Source of the DNA: Pseudochrobactrum asaccharolyticum
Lineage (GTDB): Bacteria; Pseudomonadota; Alphaproteobacteria; Rhizobiales; Rhizobiaceae
Direction: 5' to 3'
DNA: 64,000 nucleotides
Assembly (NCBI RefSeq): GCF_003314995.1
Contig: NZ_QNRH01000002.1
Span: forward strand, 558,001 to 622,000
Shown: in pieces, positions 28,227 to 36,875 of the stretch
Position numbering within the stretch: the first letter of the stretch is position 1
How the letters are laid out: every line of letters starts with the position of its first letter
Program-made: the position numbers and the translations under genes
The notes under the pieces: model-generated
Seen by the model: the letters and a program-made list of their open reading frames with translations, nothing else
What the model was told of the DNA's origin: nothing
Database searches by the model: none

Positions 28227-28258
28227 TGTGCCACAGCAATTTCCGTTGCTGTGGCACA
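28227..28258. terminator. Inverted repeat between converging P60 and tetA genes
   Basis: A 13-base perfect stem, TGTGCCACAGCAA and its complement, with a six-base loop. It lies exactly between the two converging stops. U-runs are poor on both sides, so its terminator strength is uncertain. Confidence 0.6.
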
Positions 28259-28259
28259 C

Positions 28260-29435
28260 TCATGAAAACCGGCATAAAGACCGGCGCAGAATTGCAAAGC
28301 TGATAAGATACAGCCCTGCACCGGCTATCCACACCCAACCATTCCACGAGGCTGCGGTGAGTGTATAGAAAGCCGAGAAACCGAGCGGCCCGATAATCGA
28401 ACTCAGATTGGTCAGGCTGGTCAGAGTACCCTGCAAACTTCCCTGCTCATTCTCTCCGACTGATCCTGATAGCATCGCCTGTAATGCGGGCATTCCCACG
28501 CCACCGGTTGCCAGCAGCAAAAGAACCGGCAGTACCATCCAGCTTCGTGTGATCAATGCCAGTGCCAGAAAACCGCAGGCATCAGCAACCATGCCTATGA
28601 TCAATGTGCGATGCTCACCAAAACGGGCGGACAGCGGACCCGGAATGAAAGCCTGAAAAATCGCGTGCACCGCACCGAAAGCCGCCAGCGAAAAACCAAC
28701 CATGGTTGTATCCCACGCAAAACGATCTTCCGTATAAATCACCCACAGCGTTGCAGGGAGCTGTCCCACCAGCTGGATAATGAAAAACACCAGTGCAAGC
28801 GCTGTCACACCTTTCAGTAAACTGCCCGGTAACAACAGCTTGCGGAAAATCAATGCGCTTGTATTTTCCGGCTCTGCTGATGCATTACGGGTCTCTTTAA
28901 GAAACAGGCAGGCCAGCAAAAAACTGCCCCCGTTCAATACCGCAGCTGCGATAAAAGGTGCATGAACAGAAAAGCCACCTGCCAGTCCGCCGATCGCTGG
29001 CCCCGCAATCATACCGGCACCGTAACAAGCTCCCATATAACCGAACCAGCGCGCCCTTTGGTTTGACGGTATTGTATCAGCAATAGCTGATGCCGCTACT
29101 GCGCCTGTTGCTCCAGTAATACCGGCGATCATACGACCGATATAAATCACCCAAAGCACAGGCGCTGCCGCCATAATAGCATAATCTACAGCAGCACCGG
29201 CCAGCGATACAATCAACACCGGACGACGGCCATAGCGATCTGAAAGCCTGCCAAGAAAGGGAGCAAACACCACCTGCATCAGAGCATAAGCGGCCAGTAA
29301 CACACCATAATGTCCTGTTACTTGTCCATCCGGCACAAGCCCGCGCAGCAGTTCCGGTAGCACCGGCATGACAAGCCCAAGCCCCATTGCATCCAGCGTA
29401 ATAACGCTGAGAACAACAGCAAGAGATTTATTCAT
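28260..29435 (-). CDS. tetA: Tetracycline-efflux-type major facilitator transporter (TetA family)
   Basis: A 391-residue, 12-segment MFS drug/proton antiporter. It resembles class A/G TetA along its whole length: Asp15 in the first membrane helix, motif A GRLSDRYGRRPV (62-73), GRMIAGITGATGAVAA in helix 5 and GGVGMPALQAMLS in the C-terminal half. It would export tetracycline-metal complexes from the cytoplasm. The Met at 29435 is chosen because AGGTGA lies about nine bases upstream; upstream Met codons overlap the operators. It is divergent from tetR, the standard tet layout. Length and motifs appear intact. The actual substrate range is unproven and a host-specific drug is possible. Confidence 0.88.
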   Translation of the reverse strand: MNKSLAVVLSVITLDAMGLGLVMPVLPELLRGLVPDGQVTGHYGVLLAAYALMQVVFAPFLGRLSDRYGRRPVLIVSLAGAAVDYAIMAAAPVLWVIYIGRMIAGITGATGAVAASAIADTIPSNQRARWFGYMGACYGAGMIAGPAIGGLAGGFSVHAPFIAAAVLNGGSFLLACLFLKETRNASAEPENTSALIFRKLLLPGSLLKGVTALALVFFIIQLVGQLPATLWVIYTEDRFAWDTTMVGFSLAAFGAVHAIFQAFIPGPLSARFGEHRTLIIGMVADACGFLALALITRSWMVLPVLLLLATGGVGMPALQAMLSGSVGENEQGSLQGTLTSLTNLSSIIGPLGFSAFYTLTAASWNGWVWIAGAGLYLISFAILRRSLCRFS

Positions 29436-29467
29436 CCGTGCTTTCACCTGCATGGCTCCATAATAAT

Positions 29468-29480
29468 TTATCATCGATAA
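29468..29480. promoter_or_regulatory. Predicted tet operator, tetA-proximal
   Basis: TTATCATCGATAA is a palindrome with a three-base centre. It keeps the TATC-N3-GATA core of known tet operators and lies 33 bases from the tetA start. Repressor bound here should block the tetA promoter. Confidence 0.75.
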
Positions 29481-29494
29481 GGAAATAGACATAA

Positions 29495-29513
29495 AATTTA
29501 TCTGTGATAAATT
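29495..29513. promoter_or_regulatory. Predicted tet operator, tetR-proximal
   Basis: AATTTATCTGTGATAAATT is a perfect palindrome with eight-base arms and a three-base centre, again with TATC-N3-GATA. Its centre is 30 bases from that of the other operator, close to the arrangement in transposon-borne tet genes. It lies 25 bases before the tetR start. Confidence 0.78.
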
Positions 29514-29537
29514 GTCAAGCCTGCGAAAGGGACTTTG

Positions 29538-30158
29538 ATGACGAAACTTGACCGGCAATCGGTTATTCGTGCCGCACTGGATCTGCTTAATGAAGTTGGT
29601 GCTGACGGGCTGACAACGCGAAAACTTGCAGAGCGGCTGCATGTACAACAGCCAGCACTTTATTGGCATTTCCGCAATAAACGGGTGTTGCTGGATGCTT
29701 TAGCCGAAGCAATGCTGAACGAAAATCACAGTCATTCTCTGCCGCTTGAGGGAGAAGACTGGCGCCATTTTCTGAGAAATAACGGCCGCAGTTTTCGCAA
29801 AGCCTTGCTGAGTTATCGTGACGGTGCCCGTATCCATGCAGGGACGCGCCCGTCTGCGCCACATTTCGCAACGGCGGAAGCACAAATCCGCTTCCTGTGT
29901 CAGGCAGGCTTCAGCGCTGAAAATGCCGTCAGGGCACTCTCAGTCATCGGACATTATACCGTGGGCTCTGTACTGGAACAGCAATCCGCTCAGGAAGATG
30001 CACAGGAGCGGCAGGAAGCAACGACCCCATCTGCAGAAGGGGCATCAGATTTTCTTTTGAAAATTTTAGATCATTTTGATGATGATGAAGCAGAACGCAG
30101 CTTCGACTACGGGCTGGATGCACTCATCGCCGGTTTTGAAGCCTTACAACAGTCGTGA
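29538..30158 (+). CDS. tetR: Tetracycline repressor TetR
   Basis: A 206-residue repressor that matches TetR class A-type proteins closely: helix-turn-helix GLTTRKLAERLHVQQPALYW (about residues 23-42), RNKRVLLDALAEAML, then the ligand-binding core with SYRDGARIHAGTRP. It should dimerise, hold the two operators and release them on tetracycline-magnesium binding. The ATG at 29538 follows AAAGGG; a TTG directly before it is less likely. It is divergent from tetA, with the operators in between. Confidence 0.92.
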   Translation: MTKLDRQSVIRAALDLLNEVGADGLTTRKLAERLHVQQPALYWHFRNKRVLLDALAEAMLNENHSHSLPLEGEDWRHFLRNNGRSFRKALLSYRDGARIHAGTRPSAPHFATAEAQIRFLCQAGFSAENAVRALSVIGHYTVGSVLEQQSAQEDAQERQEATTPSAEGASDFLLKILDHFDDDEAERSFDYGLDALIAGFEALQQS

Positions 30159-30169
30159 TAGGTTTCTGA

Positions 30170-30202
30170 CCTTCGCCGCGCAACGATCCGCAACGGCGAA
30201 GG
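30170..30202. terminator. Hairpin between tetR and the dehydrogenase gene
   Basis: CCTTCGCCG and CGGCGAAGG form a nine-base stem with a 15-base loop between two converging genes. There is no strong U-run, so it is a weak or Rho-assisted terminator at most. Confidence 0.45.
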
Positions 30203-30210
30203 ATCATGAA

Positions 30211-31212
30211 TTAAACCTTTGGCGGCAATACGCGGTCCGGTGTGCGGTGACCATCCCAGAAAGCGCGGATATTGACGATCACTTTATCGCCCATATCAAT
30301 ACGCCCTTCCAGCGTGGCCGAGCCCATATGCGGCAGCATTACCACTTTGCCTTCTGAAGCCAGCTTCAAAAGACGCGGATCAACCGCCGGATGCTGCTCA
30401 AACACATCAAGACCGGCTCCGGCCAGCTTACCCTGTTCTATCTGACTGATCAGCGCATTTTCATCGACAATCTCACCACGGGATGTGTTCACCAGATAAG
30501 CACTGGGTTGCATCAGCTCGATACGTCGTGCTGACAGCAAGTGAAACGTTGCCGGTGTCGAAGGGCAATTGACGGAAATAATATCCATCCGCGCCAGCAT
30601 CTGATCGAGACTGTCCCAATAGGTCGCTTCCAGTTCTTCCTCAACCGCCGCATGAACCCGCTTGCGGTTGTGATAATGGATAGCGAGGCCGAAAGCCTTG
30701 GCGCGGCGTGCAACAGCAGTGCCGATGCGTCCCATGCCAACAATACCAAGGCGTTTGCCCCAGATACGCCGCCCCAGCATCCATGTCGGTGACCAGCCCG
30801 GCCATTCGCCGGAGGTGGAGAAAACATTCGCCCCCTGCACCAGACGGCGCGGCACAGAGAGAATCAGCCCCATTGCCATATCGGCAGTATCTTCGGTGAG
30901 AACATTCGGGGTGTTGGTGACAGAGATACCGCGCTTGGCAGCCGCGGTCACATCCACATTGTCCACACCATTACCAAAATTAGCGATCAGTTTCAGATTT
31001 GAACCGGCCTGCTCAATCAGCTCCGCATCAATCACATCGCGAATCGTCGGCACCAGCACATCAGCCTCGCGCATGGCTGCAGCCAGTTCCTCACGCGACA
31101 TTTTATGGTCATCAATATTCAGGCGCGCATCAAACAACTCACGCATGCGCGTTTCAACAGGATCCGGTAATTTCCGGGTAATGACGACCAATGGTTTCTT
31201 TTTGCCCGACAT
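30211..31212 (-). CDS. D-2-hydroxyacid dehydrogenase (glyoxylate reductase type)
   Basis: A 333-residue NAD(P)-dependent dehydrogenase. The Rossmann loop GMGRIGTAVARRAKAFG is in the centre, the substrate Arg is in LVNTSRGEIVDE, a Glu lies in DVFEQHP and the catalytic His in LPHMGSAT. This spacing fits glyoxylate/hydroxypyruvate reductases and differs from the GhrA-type enzyme at the start of the window. The ATG at 31212 has AAAGGGG five bases upstream; a longer reading from 31320 has no such site. Confidence 0.88.
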   Translation of the reverse strand: MSGKKKPLVVITRKLPDPVETRMRELFDARLNIDDHKMSREELAAAMREADVLVPTIRDVIDAELIEQAGSNLKLIANFGNGVDNVDVTAAAKRGISVTNTPNVLTEDTADMAMGLILSVPRRLVQGANVFSTSGEWPGWSPTWMLGRRIWGKRLGIVGMGRIGTAVARRAKAFGLAIHYHNRKRVHAAVEEELEATYWDSLDQMLARMDIISVNCPSTPATFHLLSARRIELMQPSAYLVNTSRGEIVDENALISQIEQGKLAGAGLDVFEQHPAVDPRLLKLASEGKVVMLPHMGSATLEGRIDMGDKVIVNIRAFWDGHRTPDRVLPPKV

Positions 31213-31426
31213 TTCTACCCCTTTGATGTGTCGCGTTGAGACCTCCTTAACCAAGAAGGTGCAGAGTGCGGCATTGTCATGGTTCATCACCTGTCTAGCA
31301 AGGCAAACGAACAAAGACAAAGAAAAAGCGCCGGTTCAGGTCTGCTAACGTCATATTGATCTTGCAGACCAATCTTGCAAACCGGTGAAATGACTATACC
31401 AGAATATAAGCCGGTCAGGACTGCGA

Positions 31427-32086
31427 ATGAAACTGCATATGCGTAAAACAGAAAAATCAGGATTACACCTGTTACTGGCCGTTGGCCTGTTTTCTTGTCT
31501 GCTTATGCTGCCGTCATTATCCGGCTGGCATCCGGCACATGCACAAGACACCTCAAACGAAGGTGAGGCCTCATCCGCAGAAGAAGGCCCTTCCGGCGAA
31601 GAAGCACCTCCCAGTGATAAAATTGCCAAATCTTCAGCCAATCTGGGGCCAAGCGGGTTGCCGATTCCACGCTTTGTCAGTCTCAAACCTGCCCGCGTGA
31701 ATATTCGTGTCGGCCCCGGCCGTGATTATGCCGTTTCATGGCTTTATACCCGATCCGGCCTACCTGTTGAAATCATTCAGGAATATGACAACTGGCGCCG
31801 TATCCGTGATGTTGATGGCACCGAAGGCTGGGTCTATCAGTCTCTGCTCGCCGGCAAGCGCACTGCCATTATTGCACCGTGGGAGCGCGGCAAATCAGAA
31901 AATCTGATCAATCTCTATTCCAGTGACAGCGACACCTCCCGCATTGTTGCCAAAGCGGAAGCCGGTGTGATCGGCAATATCCGTGAATGCACAGGCCAAT
32001 GGTGTGAAGTTGAAACTCAGGGCACACGTGGATGGATCAAGCAAGCACTCATCTGGGGTGCTTATCCGGATGAAATTTTCGACTGA
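31427..32086 (+). CDS. Exported protein with bacterial SH3 domains
   Basis: A 219-residue protein with an N-terminal signal peptide (GLHLLLAVGLFSCLLMLP, cleavage probably after AHAQ near residue 40). An acidic, low-complexity stretch (about 42-62) comes next, then two SH3-like domains (about 80-140 and 150-212) with the RVGPGRDYAVSWLYTRSGLP and GWVYQSLLAGKR landmarks. Family members are found in the periplasm and are thought to bind the cell wall, though the exact role is unknown. A pair of near-identical 12-base direct repeats (ATCTTGCAGACC at 31359 and 31372) lies upstream. Confidence 0.82.
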   Translation: MKLHMRKTEKSGLHLLLAVGLFSCLLMLPSLSGWHPAHAQDTSNEGEASSAEEGPSGEEAPPSDKIAKSSANLGPSGLPIPRFVSLKPARVNIRVGPGRDYAVSWLYTRSGLPVEIIQEYDNWRRIRDVDGTEGWVYQSLLAGKRTAIIAPWERGKSENLINLYSSDSDTSRIVAKAEAGVIGNIRECTGQWCEVETQGTRGWIKQALIWGAYPDEIFD

Positions 32087-32188
32087 CCCCTTTGTCAAGA
32101 TAGCTATCCCCCCAATCTGCGCTTTCAGGCGGGTTTGTGCGCATCTGTCCCCTTCTCATTACCGGCGAAAAGCGTTAAAAGCCGCCTC

Positions 32189-33616
32189 ATGAAGGATCAA
32201 ACAGCACCCCACTCCCAGCATCAGGCCTCTGACGCAGAACGTAGCGTCACTGCCTCCGGTAATAATCTGGCCAATAGCCGCAAGGTTTTTGTCAAAACCT
32301 ATGGCTGTCAGATGAATGTCTATGACAGTCAGCGCATGGCCGACAGTCTGGCCGCAGAAGGCTATGTCACAACCGACAGTGCTGATGATGCGGATATGGT
32401 GCTGATTAATACCTGCCACATCCGTGAAAAGGCTTCCGAAAAACTTTATTCCGCGCTGGGTCGCCTGCGCAATATGAAGAATAAGCGCCAAGCTGACGGC
32501 AAAGATCTGATTATTGGTGTTGCCGGTTGTGTGGCGCAGGCCGAAGGCGATGAAATTTTACGCCGTTCACCGACCGTTGATCTCGTGGTCGGCCCGCAGA
32601 CCTATCACCGTTTGCCACAGGCATTGGCGCAGGTGCGTGAAGGTCGTCAGGTTGTCGATACGGAATATGCAGTTGAAGACAAATTCGAACATCTGCCTGC
32701 AGCCAGCCGTGAGCAAGTACGCAAGCGTGGTGTCTCCGCATTTCTGACCGTGCAGGAAGGCTGCGATAAATTCTGCACCTTCTGCGTGGTGCCATATACA
32801 CGTGGCTCCGAAGTATCCCGTTCTGTTGCTCAGATCGTCAATGAAGCGACCAAGCTGGTTCAGGCCGGTGTGCGTGAACTGACCCTGCTAGGACAGAATG
32901 TCAACGGCTGGCATGGTGCTGGTGATGACGGCCGCGAATGGGGCCTTGGTGAACTGCTCTATCGCTTGGCAGAAATTCCGGGCATTGCGCGTCTGCGCTA
33001 TACTACCAGCCATCCGCGCGATATGGATGATACGCTGATCAATGCCCATCGCGATCTCGATATTCTGATGCCATATCTGCATCTGCCGGTACAGGCCGGT
33101 TCTGATCGTATTCTCAAAGCGATGAACCGCAAACATAAGGGCGAAGATTATATCCGCCTGATCGAGCGTATCCGCGCTGTGCGTCCGGATATGGCACTGT
33201 CCGGCGACTTCATTGTCGGTTTTCCCGGTGAAACAGATGAAGACTTTGAAGACACAATGCGACTGGTACGCAGCGTGCGCTATGCACAGGCCTATTCGTT
33301 CAAATATTCCTCCCGTCCGGGTACACCGGGTGCAGATCTGCCGGATCATGTAGAGGAATCCGTCAAAGACGAACGTCTGCAACGTTTGCAGGCACTGCTC
33401 AGCGAACAGCAATATGCATTTCAAGACAGCCTTGTCGGCACTGAAATGGATGTTCTGCTCGAAAAGCCGGGGCGCTTTGAAGGACAGATGATCGGTCGTT
33501 CTCCATGGCTCATTCCGGTGATTATCGATAATGAGCAAGGCGAGGTCGGTGATATCATACGCGTGCGTGTGATTTCTACCGGTACCAATAGTCTTGTGGC
33601 TGAAAAACTTGGTTAG
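32189..33616 (+). CDS. miaB: tRNA-2-methylthio-N6-dimethylallyladenosine synthase MiaB
   Basis: A 475-residue radical-SAM methylthiotransferase that modifies A37 of tRNAs reading UNN codons. The N-terminal cluster cysteines are Cys40, Cys76 and Cys114; the radical-SAM CxxxCxxC is Cys192, Cys196 and Cys199. A TRAM domain closes the protein (about 405-470). The ATG at 32189 is preferred; an in-frame GTG 18 codons earlier is possible. It starts the conserved miaB-phoH-ybeY-corC-lnt block. Confidence 0.95.
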   Translation: MKDQTAPHSQHQASDAERSVTASGNNLANSRKVFVKTYGCQMNVYDSQRMADSLAAEGYVTTDSADDADMVLINTCHIREKASEKLYSALGRLRNMKNKRQADGKDLIIGVAGCVAQAEGDEILRRSPTVDLVVGPQTYHRLPQALAQVREGRQVVDTEYAVEDKFEHLPAASREQVRKRGVSAFLTVQEGCDKFCTFCVVPYTRGSEVSRSVAQIVNEATKLVQAGVRELTLLGQNVNGWHGAGDDGREWGLGELLYRLAEIPGIARLRYTTSHPRDMDDTLINAHRDLDILMPYLHLPVQAGSDRILKAMNRKHKGEDYIRLIERIRAVRPDMALSGDFIVGFPGETDEDFEDTMRLVRSVRYAQAYSFKYSSRPGTPGADLPDHVEESVKDERLQRLQALLSEQQYAFQDSLVGTEMDVLLEKPGRFEGQMIGRSPWLIPVIIDNEQGEVGDIIRVRVISTGTNSLVAEKLG

Positions 33617-33665
33617 AGCATAATTCCTTAAACTTGGATCAGTTTAAGGTAAAATCATGCTCTAA
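33613..33665. repeat. Palindromic intergenic repeat with TTAGAGCAT ends
   Basis: Outer arms TTAGAGCAT and ATGCTCTAA enclose a near-palindrome of CCTTAAACT and AGTTTAAGG. It overlaps the miaB stop codon. It is related to the element at 24205. Confidence 0.7.
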
Positions 33666-33675
33666 CTTTAAAGTG

Positions 33676-33719
33676 TTAGAGCGACCTTTGTGTGCCAAGC
33701 ATGGCACACGGCGCTCTAA
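33676..33719. repeat. Second palindrome, TTAGAGCG type
   Basis: Outer arms TTAGAGCG and CGCTCTAA enclose the stem GTGTGCCA and TGGCACAC. It lies 11 bases after the preceding repeat, between miaB and phoH, and can fold into a strong hairpin. Confidence 0.65.
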
Positions 33720-33856
33720 TAACGTCATATAATTACCGGCTTTGCTTTCTGCGTGACAGTGTCATTAATCTGTACCATAATCGTGTCAGATATGATGTGT
33801 CACGGCGGATCAGCGCCTTTTAGATTTACAGCCAAACCGCAATCAAGGAGAGCCGG

Positions 33857-34984
33857 TTGAACGTCACCACGGGCAAACAGGTTAGCAAAGAACTGAAAAA
33901 CCCTGCCACTTCTGCAGCCGCCTTACAGGATGGCGCCTCCGATATGGCTCATATTGTCCTCGATTTTGACAGCAATCGCTTAGCGAGTGCGCTGTTCGGC
34001 CAGTTTGATGAAAATCTAGCTTATATCGAGCAGAAGCTTGGCGTCGATGTCCGCTCCAAGGGCAATCAGCTGATCCTGCGCGGTGAGGCAACGGCCACAG
34101 CACAAGCGCGGATGGCACTGGATCACCTCTATTCGCTTTTGCAAAAAGGGCATGATTTGAGCAAATCTGATGTGGACGGCGCTCTGCGCATGGCAGCAGG
34201 TGCAACACCGGTGCGTGATGATCAGATGAGCCTGCCAACGCTGGAGGCTAAAACCCGCCTTTCCGCTGCACAAATATCCACCCGCAAAAAGACCATCTTT
34301 GCCCGCACGCCGACGCAGGATGCCTATATGCGTGCGATGGAGCGCTCGGAACTGGTCTTCGGCACCGGCCCTGCCGGTACCGGTAAAACCTATCTCGCTG
34401 TTGCCCATGCTGCTATGTTACTGGAGCGTGGCATGGTGGAAAGAATTGTACTGTCCCGTCCGGCGGTTGAAGCGGGTGAACGGTTGGGCTTCCTGCCCGG
34501 CGACATGAAAGAAAAGGTCGATCCTTATCTGCGTCCGCTCTATGATGCGCTTTACGATATGATCCCTGCGGATAAAGTGGAGCGTGCACTGGCTGCCGGT
34601 GTAATCGAAATTGCGCCTCTGGCCTTCATGCGCGGCCGTACACTGGCACATGCAGCGGTCATTCTCGATGAAGCGCAGAATACCACATCCATGCAGATGA
34701 AAATGTTCCTCACCCGCTTGGGTGAAGGATCACGTATGATCGTAACCGGCGATCCGAGCCAGATCGATCTGCCGCTTGGCCAGAAATCCGGCCTCGTGGA
34801 AGCGCTGGAAATTCTGAGCGACGTTGAGAATATTGTCACAGTACGCTTCAACGATAAGGACGTTGTCCGTCATCCGATGGTTGCCGCCATTGTCCGCGCC
34901 TATGAAAAGCGTGGTGCGGCACGAACAATCAGCCGTCAAAAACATATTGTGGCTGAGGGTGAAAATACACCACCGGCAACCTAA
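33857..34984 (+). CDS. phoH: PhoH-family ATPase
   Basis: A 375-residue protein with an N-terminal KH-like region (about 35-100) and a P-loop ATPase domain: Walker A GPAGTGKT (171-178) and Walker B AVILDEAQN (about 267-275). It begins with TTG; AAGGAG sits six bases upstream and no better start is seen. PhoH proteins are linked to RNA metabolism, and the nearby ybeY supports that. In this order it lies between miaB and ybeY. Confidence 0.92.
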   Translation: MNVTTGKQVSKELKNPATSAAALQDGASDMAHIVLDFDSNRLASALFGQFDENLAYIEQKLGVDVRSKGNQLILRGEATATAQARMALDHLYSLLQKGHDLSKSDVDGALRMAAGATPVRDDQMSLPTLEAKTRLSAAQISTRKKTIFARTPTQDAYMRAMERSELVFGTGPAGTGKTYLAVAHAAMLLERGMVERIVLSRPAVEAGERLGFLPGDMKEKVDPYLRPLYDALYDMIPADKVERALAAGVIEIAPLAFMRGRTLAHAAVILDEAQNTTSMQMKMFLTRLGEGSRMIVTGDPSQIDLPLGQKSGLVEALEILSDVENIVTVRFNDKDVVRHPMVAAIVRAYEKRGAARTISRQKHIVAEGENTPPAT

Positions 34985-35012
34985 ATAGCTTCTCAGCGTA
35001 CAACTTGATTTT

Positions 35013-35046
35013 ACAACAGCCCGTCTCTTTGCAGGCGGGCTGTTGT
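35013..35046 (+). terminator. Terminator-like hairpin after phoH
   Basis: ACAACAGCCCG and CGGGCTGTTGT form an 11-base stem with a 12-base loop. The U-run is weak (TTGTCTTA). Confidence 0.6.
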
Positions 35047-35049
35047 CTT

Positions 35050-35158
35050 AGAGCATTTCCAGCAAAAGTGCGAAGCGGTTTTGGCAATGGATAATGCGTA
35101 AAAACAAATAGTTACAGTGGTTACAGCGATTCAGTCTTAACTGGAACCGCTGTAACAG
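35050..35158. repeat. Palindromic intergenic repeat, copy 3 (full length)
   Basis: About 109 bases running AGAGCATTTCCAGCAAAAGTG, GCGAAGCGGTTTTG, AATGCGTAAAAACAAA, then CAGTCTTAACTGGAACCGCTG. It is nearly identical, in the opposite orientation, to the copy at 56481. It lies between the phoH terminator and ybeY. Confidence 0.8.
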
Positions 35159-35181
35159 TTCAACCGGTTCACGAAACAAAA

Positions 35182-35691
35182 ATGATTACAATTGATACTC
35201 TCATTGAAAGTTCTCTTTGGGAAACCCCTTCGGGGAACGACAATGAAGCCTATGAAGCACTTGCACGATCCTGTGTCGATGCAGTCTGGAAACGGCTTGA
35301 TCTGCCGCAGCAAGAGACTGAACTCAGTCTTGTGCTGACCGACGATGCCTCGATCCGAGCCATCAATGCACAATGGCGTAACAAAGACAAAGCCACCAAT
35401 GTACTGTCTTTTCCTGCCTTTGATATTGCACCGGGCGATGCGCCGGGACCGATGCTCGGTGATATTATTATTGCGCGCGAAACTGTTGAACGCGAAGCAA
35501 TTGAAGAAAACAAAAGCTTTGATCAGCACCTGCATCACATGATTGTGCACGGCCTGCTGCATCTTCTTGGCTATGATCACGAAGATGATGAAGAAGCCGA
35601 AGAAATGGAAGGGCTGGAACGAGAGATTCTTCATGCTCTTGCCATACCTGATCCTTATACTGTACATTCGACCGACAATGAAAACGATTGA
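35182..35691 (+). CDS. ybeY: Endoribonuclease YbeY
   Basis: A 169-residue single-strand endoribonuclease used in 16S rRNA 3'-end maturation and ribosome quality control. The zinc motif is His123-x3-His127-x5-His133 in [11 protein letters not shown]. The C-terminus is very acidic (about 134-145). The stop nearly touches the corC start (two bases apart), so the two are coupled. Confidence 0.95.
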   Translation: MITIDTLIESSLWETPSGNDNEAYEALARSCVDAVWKRLDLPQQETELSLVLTDDASIRAINAQWRNKDKATNVLSFPAFDIAPGDAPGPMLGDIIIARETVEREAIEENKSFDQHLHHMIVHGLLHLLGYDHEDDEEAEEMEGLEREILHALAIPDPYTVHSTDNEND

Positions 35692-35693
35692 CC

Positions 35694-36731
35694 ATGGCTG
35701 ATCAAATAAATCAAAACTCCTCAACGGGCGCTACGAATGGCGACACCGTTTCTCAGAACGATCCTGAAGCACAGAGTACGGGACAGAGTCCTGCGCGATC
35801 CACAGGATCAGAAAAACGCTCACTTCTTGCCGGATTATTTCCGTTTCTCCGCTCGCGCCAGACCAGCTCGATCCGTGAAGAACTGACGGATGCACTTTCC
35901 GATGAAACAGGCAGTGACACGGCTTTTTCCGCAGAGGAAAAAGCAATGCTCAATAATATTTTGCGCCTGCGGGAACTTCGCGTTGATGACGTGATGATCA
36001 GCCGCGCGGATATTGAAGCCATTGAATATTCAACACCGCTCGGTGAGCTGCTGGAATTGTTTGAATCCTCCGGCCATTCCCGTATGCCGGTCTATGTTGA
36101 GACGCTCGATGATGCGCGCGGGATGATCCATATCCGCGATGTTCTCAACTACATTACCCGCATGAGCAGGCAACAGCCTGACGGACAAGATCAGCCGGCC
36201 GCTGCCAAGCGCTATGATCTGTCGAAAATTGATCTCACCACGCCGATCAGCGAACTGAACCTGATGCGTAAGGTTTTGTTTGTGCCGTCTTCCATGCTGG
36301 CCAGCAGCCTGATGGCACGCATGCAGGCGAGCCATATTCAGATGGCGCTGGTGATCGACGAATATGGCGGCACAGACGGCCTTGTCTCGCTCGAAGACAT
36401 TGTTGAAATGGTTGTCGGCGATATTGAAGACGAACATGACGATGAAGAATTGTCGCTGATCCGCAATCCGGACGGCTCCTACACGGTCGATGCCCGTGCA
36501 GAGCTGGAAGAGCTGGAAAAACTGATCGGCGCAGGCTTTACGCAAGGCGAAGACAGCGAAGATGTGGATACGCTTGGCGGTCTGATGATCTCGGCGCTGG
36601 ATCATATTCCGGAAACCGGTGCGATTGTCGATGTATTGCCCGCTTATGAGCTGGAAGTGCTGGAAGCCGATTCCCGCCGCATCCATAAGGTGCGCATAAC
36701 ACCAAGAAACGGCGATTATTTCCAAAGCTAA
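35694..36731 (+). CDS. corC: CorC/TlyC-family CBS-domain protein
   Basis: A 345-residue protein. A low-complexity N-terminal tail (1-45) is followed by a CBS pair (about 95-235: DVMISRADIEAI ... VIDEYGGTDGLVSLEDIVE) and a CorC/HlyC transporter-associated domain (about 260-340). There is no membrane DUF21 region, so it is the soluble CorC form tied to magnesium or cobalt efflux and once called hemolysin-like. Gene order ybeY-corC-lnt is conserved widely. Confidence 0.9.
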   Translation: MADQINQNSSTGATNGDTVSQNDPEAQSTGQSPARSTGSEKRSLLAGLFPFLRSRQTSSIREELTDALSDETGSDTAFSAEEKAMLNNILRLRELRVDDVMISRADIEAIEYSTPLGELLELFESSGHSRMPVYVETLDDARGMIHIRDVLNYITRMSRQQPDGQDQPAAAKRYDLSKIDLTTPISELNLMRKVLFVPSSMLASSLMARMQASHIQMALVIDEYGGTDGLVSLEDIVEMVVGDIEDEHDDEELSLIRNPDGSYTVDARAELEELEKLIGAGFTQGEDSEDVDTLGGLMISALDHIPETGAIVDVLPAYELEVLEADSRRIHKVRITPRNGDYFQS

Positions 36732-36760
36732 ACAGCTTCATATTCCAGTATCTTATTAAA

Positions 36761-36794
36761 ACACCGCCTCCCCAAAACGGCGGTGTTTTTTTAT
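36761..36794 (+). terminator. Terminator after corC
   Basis: A ten-base stem AAACACCGCC with its complement, a ten-base loop and TTTTTTT after the right arm. Confidence 0.85.
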
Positions 36795-36875
36795 CTCTCT
36801 ATTCCTCTCTCAGCTTTTCTTAATCTTCGGCTCATAAAATAATAAAAAGCCTTTTCCCATTGAGAGATCTGCAAC

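Noticed and set aside
33613-33719. tRNA gene or CRISPR fragment in the miaB-phoH gap
   Set aside because: The folded segments are palindromic repeats with AGAGC ends; there is no tRNA T-loop or CCA end and no regularly spaced direct repeat.
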